From: Duganella rivi
GTDB taxonomy: Bacteria; Pseudomonadota; Gammaproteobacteria; Burkholderiales; Burkholderiaceae_D
Direction: 5' to 3'
Assembly: GCF_009857435.1 (NCBI RefSeq)
Contig: NZ_WWCK01000004.1
Coordinates: 248,001-312,000 of the forward strand
Length of the DNA stretch: 64,000 nucleotides
Below, piece by piece: positions 1 to 9,150 of the stretch (positions within the stretch are counted from its first letter, which is position 1; the number at the start of each line of letters is the position of its first letter). Under the pieces are notes generated by a model. That model was not told the origin of the DNA and did not search any database. It saw nothing but the letters and a program-made list of their open reading frames with translations. Both the position numbers and the translations under genes were made by a program.

Positions 1-651
1 GACAGCCTGTCGATGCGCGAAGCCGCCGCCCTGCCGCTGATCTTCATCACCGCGTGGGAAGGCTTGGTCGATCGTGCCCGGGTCAGCGCCGGTAAAACAG
101 TGCTGGTGCAAGGCGGCGCAGGCGGCGTCGGTCACATGGCGGTGCAATTGGCGGTGGCGCTGGGCGCGAAAGTCTACGCCACCGGCAGCGCAAGCCAGCG
201 CGCCGCCATCGAAAGCATGGGCGCCATCTTTATCGACAGGGAATCCGAAGTGGAAGATTATGTTTTGCGCCATACCGGCGGCGCAGGTTTCGACGTGGTC
301 TACGACACCGTCGGCGGTGCAGTGCTGGACGCTTCTTTCCGCGCCGCGCGCCGCTACCACGGCCACGTCGTCAGCTGCCTGGGCTGGGGAACGCACGCGC
401 TGGCGCCGCTGTCATTCCGCGCGGCGACCTACTCCGGCGTGTTCACCCTGATGCCGCTGCTGACCGGCGAAGGCCGCGACAACCACGGCCACATCATGCG
501 CGAAGCCAGCGCATTGATCGCCGAGGGCAAACTGAAAGTAATGCTGGATTCAACCCGCTACACGCTGAGCGCAGACAGCGTCAGTGCCGCCCACAGTGCG
601 CTCACCGAGGGCACTGCGCGCGGCAAAATAGTGGTAGAGCTTACGGCGTAA
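1..651 (+). CDS. Zinc-type alcohol dehydrogenase/quinone oxidoreductase (3' part)
   Basis: This is the C-terminal part of a medium-chain dehydrogenase/reductase; the reading frame is open from the first base, so the start lies outside the window. The Rossmann nucleotide-binding signature VLVQGGAGGVG followed by HMAVQLA is typical of NAD(P)H quinone oxidoreductases and zinc-type alcohol dehydrogenases. The rest of the fold follows, ending near a GKIVVELTA tail typical of the family. The N-terminal catalytic domain, which would show whether zinc ligands exist, is missing, so the substrate cannot be named. The last 11 bases overlap the convergent FecR-like gene. Confidence 0.85.
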   Translation, partial: DSLSMREAAALPLIFITAWEGLVDRARVSAGKTVLVQGGAGGVGHMAVQLAVALGAKVYATGSASQRAAIESMGAIFIDRESEVEDYVLRHTGGAGFDVVYDTVGGAVLDASFRAARRYHGHVVSCLGWGTHALAPLSFRAATYSGVFTLMPLLTGEGRDNHGHIMREASALIAEGKLKVMLDSTRYTLSADSVSAAHSALTEGTARGKIVVELTA

Positions 652-1306
652 GGGTTTCTGCGTCGCCGAAGGACGCTGGTGGAGTGAACTGCATGCCCGG
701 ATTGGTGAACATCTTCACCGGCTTGGTTTTATCGTCCTTGATAAAACCGAACTGCCCGGGATCGTAGCGGAACTCGCCGGCGCTGTTGACGATGGAGATG
801 CCGCCCGCGCTCACATGCACGTGCAAGCCCGGTTCCAAACCCGGCGATGCATCAACATCCCCCTTGCCGGTCAAGTATTCAAGGAAGAACGTAGTGCCGC
901 GTATGCCGATAGTGGCGCTAGGCGTCTTCATCGAAAACTTATCCTTGTTACGCCTGCCGAGAAAACCGGTAATCGAACGCAAACCGCCCTTCACCAGTGT
1001 GTACGCGGCGACGTCGGCTTCCGGCTTGGCCTCATCAAACGCAAACTGGTCGATCTTCACCGTGGTTCCCGGCTTGAGCGCCAATTCGCTGTTATCGATA
1101 AACCGCACTACCGCGTACGCACCGGCCGAAGTGACCAGCGTATCGCCGCTCTCCACCTCCGACTTCACCTGCAAAGCTTTCACCGTGCCCGCCGGCGAGC
1201 GCGCACTCATTGGCCCACTCACCTGCACCACCACGCCCGCAACCTGCGCGGCCTGTGCGCTGGCCACGCTAAACACCAGCAATAAACTTAGAAGGATGTG
1301 CCGCAT
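641..1306 (-). CDS. FecR domain protein, exported
   Basis: A 221-residue protein with a clear signal peptide (MRHILLSLLLVFSVASAQA) followed by a FecR domain: the stretch VRFIDNSELALKPGTTVKI is the typical core. FecR domains occur in periplasmic or envelope proteins; unlike the iron-citrate regulator FecR, there is no sigma factor or TonB receptor beside it, so a structural or sensory role is as likely. An in-frame ATG ten codons upstream (1336) exists, but the 1306 start has GGAG upstream and gives a proper signal peptide. No function beyond the domain can be assigned. Confidence 0.8.
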   Translation of the reverse strand: MRHILLSLLLVFSVASAQAAQVAGVVVQVSGPMSARSPAGTVKALQVKSEVESGDTLVTSAGAYAVVRFIDNSELALKPGTTVKIDQFAFDEAKPEADVAAYTLVKGGLRSITGFLGRRNKDKFSMKTPSATIGIRGTTFFLEYLTGKGDVDASPGLEPGLHVHVSAGGISIVNSAGEFRYDPGQFGFIKDDKTKPVKMFTNPGMQFTPPASFGDAETLTP

Positions 1307-1353
1307 GGCCTGTATGCTCCGATACCAAAACCGCAAGCATACATCAAATACAT

Positions 1354-3012
1354 TCAGACTAGTCCTGCCACGTAATTGAGGCCGTTGTTTGAAGAAACTG
1401 GACGTGGCTTGGCTTTCGGCGTTACTGCTGCCGGCATGTCTATGACGGTCAGTTCTTCGCGCGGGGCGGCCAGTTTGAACAGGCTGACGCTGCGCGCGAG
1501 GCGCTCGGCTTGCTCTTGCAGCGAAACGATGGCGGCCAGCGATTCCTCCACCAGCGTGGCGTTTTGCTGGGTCACGCTGTCCATGGTCGCCAGCGTGCGG
1601 TTCACCAGTTGCAGGCCGAGGCTTTGCTCGCGGGTGCCGTTGCTGATGTCGCCCATCAGCGTGGCGCCGCGCAGCACGCCTTGCACCACGTCGTCGATGG
1701 TGGCGCTGGCGTCTTGCACGGCGCGGCTGCCGCCGCTGACTTCCGCCAGCGAATGTGCGATCAACTCTTTAATCTCTTTCGCCGATTGCGCGCTGCGCTG
1801 GGCCAGTGCCCGCACCTCGCCCGCCACCACGGCAAAGCCGCGGCCATGTTCACCCGCGCGAGCCGCTTCCACTGCCGCGTTCAGCGCCAGCAAATTGGTC
1901 TGGAAGGCGATGCTGTCCATCAGGCCAACGATGTCGCCGATCTTGCGCGACGAAGTGCTGATGCGTTCCATGGTCGCAGTCACCGTCGATACGGCTGCTT
2001 CGGCTTCGCGCGCCACGGTCGCCGTTTGATCCATCAATTTGTAGGCTTGCTCGGCCTTGTCAGCGTTGTTGGCCACGGTGCTGGTCAATTCCTCTACCGT
2101 TGCTGCGGTTTCTTCCAGCGTGGCCGCCTGCCCTTCGGTGCGCTGCGCCAGGTCGCCGGTACCGGCCGAAATTTGCGCCGACGCCGTGGCGATGGTGTCG
2201 GTGCCGCTGCGTACCTGCGTCACCATGCGTTGCAGGTTGGCGCTCATCTTGTTCATGGCGCGCAGTAGCTCCGCCGTTTCATCCTTGCCGGCGATGTCCG
2301 GGTCTACCCGCAGATCGCCTTCAGCTACGCGGCGCGCTACTTCCACCGCACGCGCCAATGGTACCGAGATCAAACGCGCCACGCGGCCAGCCAGCAGCAG
2401 GCCAAGCACCAGCGCGCCGGCCATGAAGCCGAAGATCAGGTGACGCGCATGCAGGTAGGTTTGATCAGCCGATTGCGCCGCCTGCGCGCTGCCGGTCTCG
2501 TTGATCGCCACCAGTTGGTCGATCAAATCCATGGCCTCGAAGTCGTACTTGCGCGATTCGCCGCGCACTACCGCCAGCGCGCCGATGTCGTCGCCGCTGC
2601 GCGATAGTGCCACCACCTGCCGCACCGCGCCGCGATAGGCATTCAGCGAGGTTTGCAGCCGGCCGATAATCTCCATCTCCGCGCTGCTGCGCGGTTGCGA
2701 GGCGTACGCCGTCAGCGATTGCTGCACTTGCTGCATCTGGTTTTCCATATCCTGCTCGTACTTGCGCAGGATATCCGGCTCGGTCGACACCACGTGGAAC
2801 AGCTCAAAGGTGCGGAAGCGGGTCAGGCCGTACTTCACGTCCAGCGCATTGCGCACGCCCGGCGCCCAGCGGTGGTCGATTTCGTTGGTCACGCGATCCA
2901 GCTCATACAGCTGGAACACGGAGAACACCCCCAGCGCCATCATCAGCGCCAGCACGGCGGCAACCACCACGTTGAGTTTTTTGGCGATCTTCAAGTTGCA
3001 GAACCATTTCAT
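1354..3012 (-). CDS. Methyl-accepting chemotaxis protein
   Basis: A 552-residue chemoreceptor. A first membrane segment lies at about residues 12-33, a periplasmic ligand-binding region of about 155 residues follows (four-helix-bundle style), then a second membrane segment near 198-216 and a HAMP linker to about 265. The cytoplasmic signalling domain carries the conserved hairpin tip [20 protein letters not shown] at about 367-386. There is no C-terminal CheR/CheB-binding pentapeptide. A good ribosome site (AAGGAG) precedes the ATG. It is the last gene of a leftward cluster and follows the EAL protein by 14 bases, suggesting co-expression of chemotaxis input and c-di-GMP turnover. The ligand is unknown. 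Confidence 0.95.
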   Translation of the reverse strand: MKWFCNLKIAKKLNVVVAAVLALMMALGVFSVFQLYELDRVTNEIDHRWAPGVRNALDVKYGLTRFRTFELFHVVSTEPDILRKYEQDMENQMQQVQQSLTAYASQPRSSAEMEIIGRLQTSLNAYRGAVRQVVALSRSGDDIGALAVVRGESRKYDFEAMDLIDQLVAINETGSAQAAQSADQTYLHARHLIFGFMAGALVLGLLLAGRVARLISVPLARAVEVARRVAEGDLRVDPDIAGKDETAELLRAMNKMSANLQRMVTQVRSGTDTIATASAQISAGTGDLAQRTEGQAATLEETAATVEELTSTVANNADKAEQAYKLMDQTATVAREAEAAVSTVTATMERISTSSRKIGDIVGLMDSIAFQTNLLALNAAVEAARAGEHGRGFAVVAGEVRALAQRSAQSAKEIKELIAHSLAEVSGGSRAVQDASATIDDVVQGVLRGATLMGDISNGTREQSLGLQLVNRTLATMDSVTQQNATLVEESLAAIVSLQEQAERLARSVSLFKLAAPREELTVIDMPAAVTPKAKPRPVSSNNGLNYVAGLV

Positions 3013-3026
3013 GGCAATCTCCTTAA

Positions 3027-4955
3027 TTATGCTGCCTGCAATTGCAGGCTTCCTTCGAGGAAGTTCAATGCGGATGCCGCCGGCAAAGGACGGCTGTAGT
3101 AATAGCCTTGTATCTCGTCGCAGCGCCAGTTGCTCAACATGGCGCGCTGGGTCTCGGACTCCACGCCTTCGGCGATCACGGTCAGGCCCAGGCTGTGGCC
3201 AAGGCTGATGGTGGCCTGCACGATGGCGCCCTGCTCGCTGACAGCATGCATATTGCGGACAAAGGATTGGTCGATTTTCAGTTTATGAATCGGGAAGCGC
3301 GACAGGTAGGCAAGGCTGGAATAGCCGGTGCCGAAATCGTCGATCGCCAGCTTCAGGCCCAGGGCGCGCAGGCGGTGCAGCAGGGCGATGGCGCTTTCCG
3401 CATCTTCCACCATCACGCTTTCGGTAATCTCCAGTTCAAGGCAGGCCGGATCGACATGCGTCGTAGCCAGCAGGTCTTCAAGATGCGCCAGGAAGCCCGG
3501 CGCGGCAAACTGGCGCGGCGAGATATTCACCGCCACCACCACGCGCTGGCCGGTCTCCGCTTGCCATACGCTGATCTGGCGGCAGGCTTCTTCCAGCACC
3601 CAGTTGCCAATAGCGACGATCAAGCCCGATTCCTCGGCCAGCGGAATGAACTCCGCGGGTGAAATCAGCTTGCCTTGCCGGCGCCAGCGCACCAGCGCCT
3701 CAAAGCCGATCAAGCCGCCGTCGTTGAGCGCTTGCTGCGGCTGATAATGCAGTTCCAGCTCGTTGCGCTCCACCGCGTGGCGCAGCAGCGACTCCATGTC
3801 CAGCCGCTCGCCCGCTGCGGCGTTGAGCTGATGCGAGTACACCACTAGCTGGTCGCCGCCCGCTTTGCGCGCTGCCTGCAGCGCGGCGTCGGCGTTGCGC
3901 AGCAGGGTGTCCGGTGTCTCGCCATGCAGCGGGAAGCTGACCGCGCCGAGGCTCAAGGTGGTGAAGATTTCATGGCCTTCGCAATCGTAAGGGCTGCGCA
4001 CCTCGTCGCGCAGGCCGCTCAGGGCTTCGGCAAACTCCACGTCCTCGCACGCCATACGGTACAGGATCGCGAAGTTGGCGCCGTCGAGGCGGAATACCTC
4101 GCCGCCGCTGCGTTCCGCCGCGCCGCGAATGCGCTGTGCCAAACCGACCATGATACGGTCGCCAAAGGCGTGGCCAAAGCCGCCGACGATGCGCGAGAAG
4201 CGGTCAATCGTGCCGAGTACCACCACGTGCGGTACCTCAGGCAGCGAGTCAAGACGCGCCTCGAAGCTGCGGCGATGTGCGAGCCCGGTCAGCGGATCAT
4301 GGCGCGCCTGATGGCTCAATTCATCTTCAACGCGAACGCGGGCCCGCACGTGGTACATCATGAACACGCAGGTCACCAGGGCCAGCACGTCGAATACGTG
4401 CACCAGCCCCGTGATCCAGCCGATGGCGTGATTCGCCATGCTGCCGCTGTCGACAATCTCCTCCTGCACGTGCTGCTGCATGTCGTCGATACGCAGGCGC
4501 AGGCGCTTGACTTCTTCGTTCATCTTGATCAGGACTGCACGCGCAGCAGCGGGGTTGCGGCCGATATAGCGTTCAAACTCCGGCGCCATCTGGACGATGC
4601 GCTGAGAGCCATCGCGCAGTGCACCCAGCTCCGGGCCATCACCCAGGCTGGGACGCAGTTGCGCAAGGGTGGCGTCGATCTCGCTGCGGCCCATGCTTTC
4701 CAGGAACTGGAAGCGATCCGGCGTAATCGAATCGGTGAAGCGTTTGTCGAAGGCCAGTTGATAGCGCAGCACCGCGCTTTCGAAATCGCCCAGGTAGCGC
4801 AATTGCGGAATGGTGCTGTTCAGCAGCGGCGTCTCGTTGCGGCGGATATTGTGCGCGGTGCGCTCCATGAAAACCGACAGCGTGACGCTGGCGATGATCA
4901 CCAGCAGCAGCAAAATATAAATCAATCGGCGCGAACTGCTGGTGGTGTGATTCAT
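3027..4955 (-). CDS. Membrane EAL phosphodiesterase with degenerate GGDEF domain
   Basis: A 642-residue c-di-GMP protein. Membrane segments at about 8-29 and 175-200 enclose a periplasmic sensory region. A GGDEF-type domain follows (about 215-370) whose signature reads [10 protein letters not shown] instead of R-GGDEF, so cyclase activity is unlikely. The EAL domain (about 385-635) keeps its key residues: [39 protein letters not shown] and AEGVE, so c-di-GMP hydrolysis is expected. A GAGGAG ribosome site lies inside the end of the preceding receiver gene, 4 bases away, implying coupled expression. The signal sensed is unknown. Confidence 0.93.
   Translation of the reverse strand: MNHTTSSSRRLIYILLLLVIIASVTLSVFMERTAHNIRRNETPLLNSTIPQLRYLGDFESAVLRYQLAFDKRFTDSITPDRFQFLESMGRSEIDATLAQLRPSLGDGPELGALRDGSQRIVQMAPEFERYIGRNPAAARAVLIKMNEEVKRLRLRIDDMQQHVQEEIVDSGSMANHAIGWITGLVHVFDVLALVTCVFMMYHVRARVRVEDELSHQARHDPLTGLAHRRSFEARLDSLPEVPHVVVLGTIDRFSRIVGGFGHAFGDRIMVGLAQRIRGAAERSGGEVFRLDGANFAILYRMACEDVEFAEALSGLRDEVRSPYDCEGHEIFTTLSLGAVSFPLHGETPDTLLRNADAALQAARKAGGDQLVVYSHQLNAAAGERLDMESLLRHAVERNELELHYQPQQALNDGGLIGFEALVRWRRQGKLISPAEFIPLAEESGLIVAIGNWVLEEACRQISVWQAETGQRVVVAVNISPRQFAAPGFLAHLEDLLATTHVDPACLELEITESVMVEDAESAIALLHRLRALGLKLAIDDFGTGYSSLAYLSRFPIHKLKIDQSFVRNMHAVSEQGAIVQATISLGHSLGLTVIAEGVESETQRAMLSNWRCDEIQGYYYSRPLPAASALNFLEGSLQLQAA
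3034..3049. repeat. 16-bp perfect palindrome at the end of the EAL gene
   Basis: GCCTGCAATTGCAGGC is a perfect palindrome covering the last codons of the upstream EAL gene, between it and the chemoreceptor start. It could fold in the mRNA and lower read-through or protect an mRNA end. There is no T-run, so it is not a standard terminator, and the role is unproven. Confidence 0.4.
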
Positions 4956-4959
4956 GGGA

Positions 4960-5361
4960 TTACTCCTCGACGTGAGTGGTGGCGTTGCCGCTGGCTTGTT
5001 TTAGGCACAGCAGCAGTTCGTTCGCTTCAAAGGGCTTGCTCAAAAAGCAGGAGGCGCCGCCCTGGAAGGCGCGCTTGCGCAGGGCAGCTTCAGGGAAGGC
5101 GGTCATCAGAATTACCGGCGTAGGATTGCCGTCGCGGCGCAACTGCTCCAGCAGCTCGATGCCGCTCATGCCCGGCATTTGCAGGTCGGTGATGACGCAA
5201 TGGTGTTGATTCAGCGCGCCGGCCGCCAGCAGGGCCGCCGCGCAATCGTAGACTTCAACAGCGTAGCCGTAGGAACGTAACAGGCTGCGCAGGCCGACGC
5301 GCACTGCGGCGTCGTCGTCAACGATGGCGATACTGGAAAATTGTGGATCAGGATAAGACAC
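4960..5361 (-). CDS. Single-domain response regulator
   Basis: A 133-residue stand-alone receiver domain with acidic pocket VDDD (14-17), phosphoacceptor Asp59 in VITDLQMPGMSG and conserved Lys109 in SKPF. There is no output domain, so it must act by protein contact or in a phosphorelay. The start is GTG, with GGGAG six bases upstream; that ribosome site lies in the 3' arm of a strong hairpin (see 5368-5412). It sits between a FixJ-like regulator and an EAL protein, all leftward, so it probably links the upstream kinase to c-di-GMP output. This is inference from order. Confidence 0.9.
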   Translation of the reverse strand: MSYPDPQFSSIAIVDDDAAVRVGLRSLLRSYGYAVEVYDCAAALLAAGALNQHHCVITDLQMPGMSGIELLEQLRRDGNPTPVILMTAFPEAALRKRAFQGGASCFLSKPFEANELLLCLKQASGNATTHVEE

Positions 5362-5367
5362 TGGCTA

Positions 5368-5412
5368 CTCCCATGTTCGGACGGCGACTCGCGGCCGTCC
5401 AGCGCATGGGAG
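5368..5412 (-). promoter_or_regulatory. Leader hairpin covering a Shine-Dalgarno site
   Basis: Read on the minus strand, CTCCCATG (5412-5405) pairs with CATGGGAG (5375-5368), and inside it GGACGGC pairs with GCCGTCC around an 8-base loop. The 3' outer arm contains GGGAG, the ribosome site of the receiver gene whose GTG start follows after six bases. If the mRNA includes this leader, the fold would hide the ribosome site. It could be an RNA thermometer, a protein-controlled switch or a processing hairpin. Confidence 0.5.
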
Positions 5413-5459
5413 AACAATACAGTCAGGGCGAGTTTGTGAAAATTATACGAGGGTATAGG

Positions 5460-6083
5460 TCAGGCTAAACCCAGGGCTTCGGCCATGCGCACCAAGTCGG
5501 CAAAGGTCTTGGCTTGCATCTTGCGCATGGCGTTCCCACGGTGGATTTTGACCGTGATTTCGCTGGTGCCAACCTCGCCGGCGATTTGCTTATTCATTAA
5601 GCCGCGCGCAGCCAGCGCCATGATTTCACGTTCGCGCGGCGTCAAAGTGGCATAGCGCGCGGTGACGCCGTTGCGGGCCTGGTCGCGTTCGCGCCGCTCG
5701 CGGTCGGCCGCCAGCGCCGTGTGAATGGCGTCCAGCAGGTCTTGGTCGCGGAATGGTTTTGCCAAAAAATCAACCGCGCCGGCCTTCATGGCCCGCACCG
5801 ACATCGGAATATCGCCATGGCCGGTCATGAAAATGATGGGCAGCGCCACGCCGTCGCGATTCAGCTCGGCCTGGAAATCCAGCCCGCTCACGCCCGGCAT
5901 GCGCACGTCCAGCAGCAGACAGCTGGTGACTTCCTTGCGCGGCTCGGCCAGGAACGCGGCCACCGAGGGGAAACTGGCAATCTGCATGCCGACCGAACGC
6001 AAAAGGCTGGAGATGGCGTCGCGCAGCGGCGCCTCGTCGTCGACGATGTAAATCAGCGAGTCTGAATAATCAATTGGAGTCAT
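5460..6083 (-). CDS. FixJ-family response regulator
   Basis: A 207-residue regulator with a receiver domain (VDDE at 14-17, phosphoacceptor Asp59 in LLLDVRMPGVSG, MTGHGD, Lys in AKPF) and a C-terminal LuxR-type helix-turn-helix from about 144 (LTPREREIMALAARG, then NKQIAGEV and TVKIHRGN). This is the classic FixJ/TodT architecture. An open frame extends far upstream, but the ATG at 6083 is chosen because the receiver begins directly after it; it overlaps the 3' end of the kinase gene by 14 bases. The pair forms a two-component system acting as DNA-binding regulator and sensor. Confidence 0.93.
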   Translation of the reverse strand: MTPIDYSDSLIYIVDDEAPLRDAISSLLRSVGMQIASFPSVAAFLAEPRKEVTSCLLLDVRMPGVSGLDFQAELNRDGVALPIIFMTGHGDIPMSVRAMKAGAVDFLAKPFRDQDLLDAIHTALAADRERRERDQARNGVTARYATLTPREREIMALAARGLMNKQIAGEVGTSEITVKIHRGNAMRKMQAKTFADLVRMAEALGLA

Positions 6084-7530
6084 GGACGGGCAAGGTGAAG
6101 AGGATGGTGGCGCCGGCCACCGGGCTGTCTGGTGCGGAAGGCTTGGCCCAGATACGGCCGCCGTGGTTTTCGATGATGGAGCGGCAGATCGGCAGGCCCA
6201 TGCCCATGCCGTCTTCCTTGGTGCTGTAGAAGGCTTCAAACAGGCGCGGAACGGCGGCCGGCGGGATGCCGGGGCCGGAGTCGCTAACAGTGACTTGCAG
6301 CGCGCCGTCCGCATTCAGGTACGTTTGCACCGTCAGCACCGCTTGCCCCGGCGGGCACGCTGCCATGGCCTGTATCGCGTTCATCAGCAGGTTGATAAAG
6401 ACCTGCTGTAGCTGCACGCGGTCGCCCAGCACCGGCGGCAGATTGGGCGTCAGGCCTAGCATCAGCGCCACATGGTTGTTATTCAGTTCGCGCCGAACCA
6501 AGTCCACGCTCTCCTCCGCCACCGCTTTCAAATCCAACTCCGCCTGCTGCGGCTCGCTGCGGCGCGCGAGCGCGCGTATGCGCTTGATCACGCCGGTGGC
6601 GCGGGCGCTGGCTTCCAGGATGCTGGTGACGCTGGCGCGAGCTTCGTCCAACTCGGGCTGCGGGCGATTCAGCCAGCGCAGACAGGCCTCGCCGTTGGTC
6701 GAGATGGCGGCCAGCGGCTGATTGACCTCGTGGGCAATGGAAGCGGCCAGCTCGCCCAGCATGGTGACGCGGGTGGCGTGCGCCAGTTGCACCTGCGAGC
6801 GGTGCAGCGCCTGCTCCGCCAGCACCGCCGCCGTCACATCGGTCAGCGCGCCCAGATATTCGATCTCGCCATCATTGGTGTGGCGCGGACGCGCCAGCAC
6901 ATGCACGTATTTGAGTTCGCCGTCCGGCATCAGGAGGCGGTGGCGCACTTCGACTTCGCTCTCGCCGCGCAGCGACTGCTCCATCGAAGCCTGCACGATG
7001 CCGCGATCCTCCGGCGCGGTGTGGGCCAGCACCAGCTCCATGGTCGGCTTCAGATCCAGCGGATAGCCATAAATGCGGGCTGCTTCGTCCGACCAGCACA
7101 TCTCGCCGCTGGGCGTCTTGAAACTAAAGCTGCCGGTCTTGCTGATGCGCTGGGTGCCGGCCAAAAAGGCCTCGCTGCGGCGCAGCGCTTCTTCGCGCGC
7201 CAGCAAGGCGTTGGTGGCGGCCTGGCCGCGCAGAACCAGCACGCACGTGACGCAAATTGCCAACAGCCCGACCAGCAAGCGGCCGGAAGCTGCCGCGGAA
7301 AATACCTCGCTATGCGTCAGCACATAGGACAGCAGCGTCAGGCCGATACAGCTGGCCGTCGCTTGCAGCACGCCGCGGCGGCCCCATATGCTGGACGAGA
7401 TGAGAACCACCACCACGTACATGACGGCGATGGCCATGTCGAGCGGCGAGAAGGTGTCGATCGCAAAGATCAACAGCATGAGACAAATTAGAAGCGCGGA
7501 CATCCAGGGAGTGCGGGGTACCCGTAACAT
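6070..7530 (-). CDS. Membrane PAS sensor histidine kinase
   Basis: A 486-residue sensor. The first 100 residues are hydrophobic with about four membrane segments, followed by a PAS domain (about 120-240), then the dimerisation/phosphoacceptor domain with His267 in SIAHEVNQPLAAIS and an ATPase domain with NLLMNAIQAM (N box), DSGPGIP (G1) and GMGMGLPICRSIIE (G2). The HEVNQPL motif is typical of the FixL/DctB group. It is the first gene of the leftward signalling run and overlaps its cognate FixJ-like partner. The signal is unknown; a haem-binding PAS is not evident. Confidence 0.93.
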   Translation of the reverse strand: MLRVPRTPWMSALLICLMLLIFAIDTFSPLDMAIAVMYVVVVLISSSIWGRRGVLQATASCIGLTLLSYVLTHSEVFSAAASGRLLVGLLAICVTCVLVLRGQAATNALLAREEALRRSEAFLAGTQRISKTGSFSFKTPSGEMCWSDEAARIYGYPLDLKPTMELVLAHTAPEDRGIVQASMEQSLRGESEVEVRHRLLMPDGELKYVHVLARPRHTNDGEIEYLGALTDVTAAVLAEQALHRSQVQLAHATRVTMLGELAASIAHEVNQPLAAISTNGEACLRWLNRPQPELDEARASVTSILEASARATGVIKRIRALARRSEPQQAELDLKAVAEESVDLVRRELNNNHVALMLGLTPNLPPVLGDRVQLQQVFINLLMNAIQAMAACPPGQAVLTVQTYLNADGALQVTVSDSGPGIPPAAVPRLFEAFYSTKEDGMGMGLPICRSIIENHGGRIWAKPSAPDSPVAGATILFTLPVHDSN

Positions 7531-7565
7531 GCCTATCCTTATGGGTTATATTGGCAACCTACTTA

Positions 7566-7571
7566 ATTATA
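7566..7571 (-). promoter_or_regulatory. Possible -10 box for the sensor kinase operon
   Basis: On the minus strand, a perfect TATAAT lies 36 bases before the kinase ATG, in the short AT-rich gap shared with the divergent MocR-type gene. No good -35 sits at 16-18 bases, so an activator may be needed. This is a sequence match only. Confidence 0.35.
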
Positions 7572-7606
7572 GTGTGGTTTGACGGGCTTGCACCCTATAC
7601 TCCGGT

Positions 7607-9088
7607 ATGGGTAACGCATCACCGGGGAGAGCGAACGTGAAATTGTATGAAACGCTGGCCGCCGATATCGCCAGCCAGATCGCACAAGGCGTGATCCGCG
7701 AAGGAGAGAAAATCCCTTCCGTGCGCCAGACCAGCCAACACCACAACCTCAGTGTCTCGACCGTGATCCGCGCTTTTCTGCTGCTGGAGAGCCAAGGCTT
7801 GATCGAAAGCCGTCCGCAATCGGGCTATTTCGTGCGCCGCAAGCCGAATGTGCAGGCCAGCACCGTCGCCGATGAACCGCCCGCGCCGGCCGCGATGGCG
7901 CGCGGCGCAACGCTCGACACCAGCGAGTTCGTGCTCACCACCCTGCGCTCGATCAAGCAAGGCAGCGTACCGCTAGGCTCCCCCTACCCTGATCCCGCGT
8001 CCTTCCCATGGGCGCGCCTGAACCAATATGCCAACGCGCTGGGGCGCCGCGTCGGTCAAATGGGCATGACCGCCGACCTGCCGCCCGGGAATCCTGAATT
8101 GATCCGCCAGATCGCCCGCCGCCACCTGGAAAACGGCCTGTCGGTCGATGCCGGTGAGATCATCGTCACCACCGGCGCTACCGAGGCGCTCAATCTGTGC
8201 CTGCAAGCCGTGGCGCCGCCGGGCAGCGTGATCGCAGTGGAGTCGCCTACCTATTACGCACTGCTGCAGGCGATAGAGCGCATGCGCATGCACGTGGTGG
8301 AGATCGAGACCGATCCGGCGCACGGCATCAACCTCGAAGCACTGGAGCGCGCGATAGTAGAAAAAGGCGTAGCGGCCTGCATGGTCATGCCCAACTTCCA
8401 GAATCCACTGGGCTTCCAAATGAGCGATGAGCGCAAGCGCGCCATGGTGGAGATGCTGGCGCGGCACGACGTGCCGGTCATCGAGAACGATGTCTATCAC
8501 GAGCTGTATTACGGCGACGTCCATCCCACCTCGCTGAAGAACTACGACACGCGCGGCCTGGTCTTGCACTGCAACTCCTTCTCCAAGACGCTCAGCCCCG
8601 CCAACCGCATCGGCTGGGCGCTGCCCGGTCGCTACAGGGCGCAAGTGGAGAAGCTGAAATTCCTCAATACCCTGAACACGCCTGCCCTGCCGCAGCTGGC
8701 GATTGCCGAGTACCTGAAGAACGACGGCTACGATTACCACCTGCGCAAAGTGCGCAAGACCTACGCGCAGCAGGCCAACATCATGGCGTCAGCCGTGCGG
8801 CGCTTCTTCCCGCCGGGAACCAGTGTATCGACGCCGGCGGGAGGATACCTGCTGTGGGTGAATCTGCCGGACGGCGTGCGGGCGCTGGAACTGTATGCGC
8901 GGGCACAGGAGCGCGGCATCAGCGTCGGCGCCGGGAATATCTTCGCCACCGGCGACGCTTTCCAACATTGCATTCGTCTTAACTACAGCTATCCGTGGAC
9001 AGCGGAAGTGGAAGCGGCCGTGCGCACACTGGGCTTGCTGGCCGAGGAACTGACCAACTGTACTCCCCGCAAAAAGGCCAATCTGTAG
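7607..9088 (+). CDS. MocR-type PLP-dependent transcriptional regulator
   Basis: A GntR-type winged helix at the N-terminus (KIPSVRQTSQHHNLSVSTVI and the wing GLIESRPQSGYFV) fused to a fold-type I aminotransferase domain. The PLP lysine is in SFSKTLSPANRIGW (Lys327 counting from 7607). This is the MocR/PdxR class, regulators that sense an amino compound through PLP. A GTG at 7637 preceded by GGGGAGAG is the better start: it gives VKLYETLAADI, where the DNA-binding domain normally begins. It is divergent from the sensor-kinase operon and upstream of a chemoreceptor; targets are unknown. Confidence 0.92.
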   Translation: MGNASPGRANVKLYETLAADIASQIAQGVIREGEKIPSVRQTSQHHNLSVSTVIRAFLLLESQGLIESRPQSGYFVRRKPNVQASTVADEPPAPAAMARGATLDTSEFVLTTLRSIKQGSVPLGSPYPDPASFPWARLNQYANALGRRVGQMGMTADLPPGNPELIRQIARRHLENGLSVDAGEIIVTTGATEALNLCLQAVAPPGSVIAVESPTYYALLQAIERMRMHVVEIETDPAHGINLEALERAIVEKGVAACMVMPNFQNPLGFQMSDERKRAMVEMLARHDVPVIENDVYHELYYGDVHPTSLKNYDTRGLVLHCNSFSKTLSPANRIGWALPGRYRAQVEKLKFLNTLNTPALPQLAIAEYLKNDGYDYHLRKVRKTYAQQANIMASAVRRFFPPGTSVSTPAGGYLLWVNLPDGVRALELYARAQERGISVGAGNIFATGDAFQHCIRLNYSYPWTAEVEAAVRTLGLLAEELTNCTPRKKANL

Positions 9089-9150
9089 CCATCGACCAGG
9101 CACGGTCTCACTTATTCTGACAGCATGCCACTCCACAGGGTAAAACTGTC

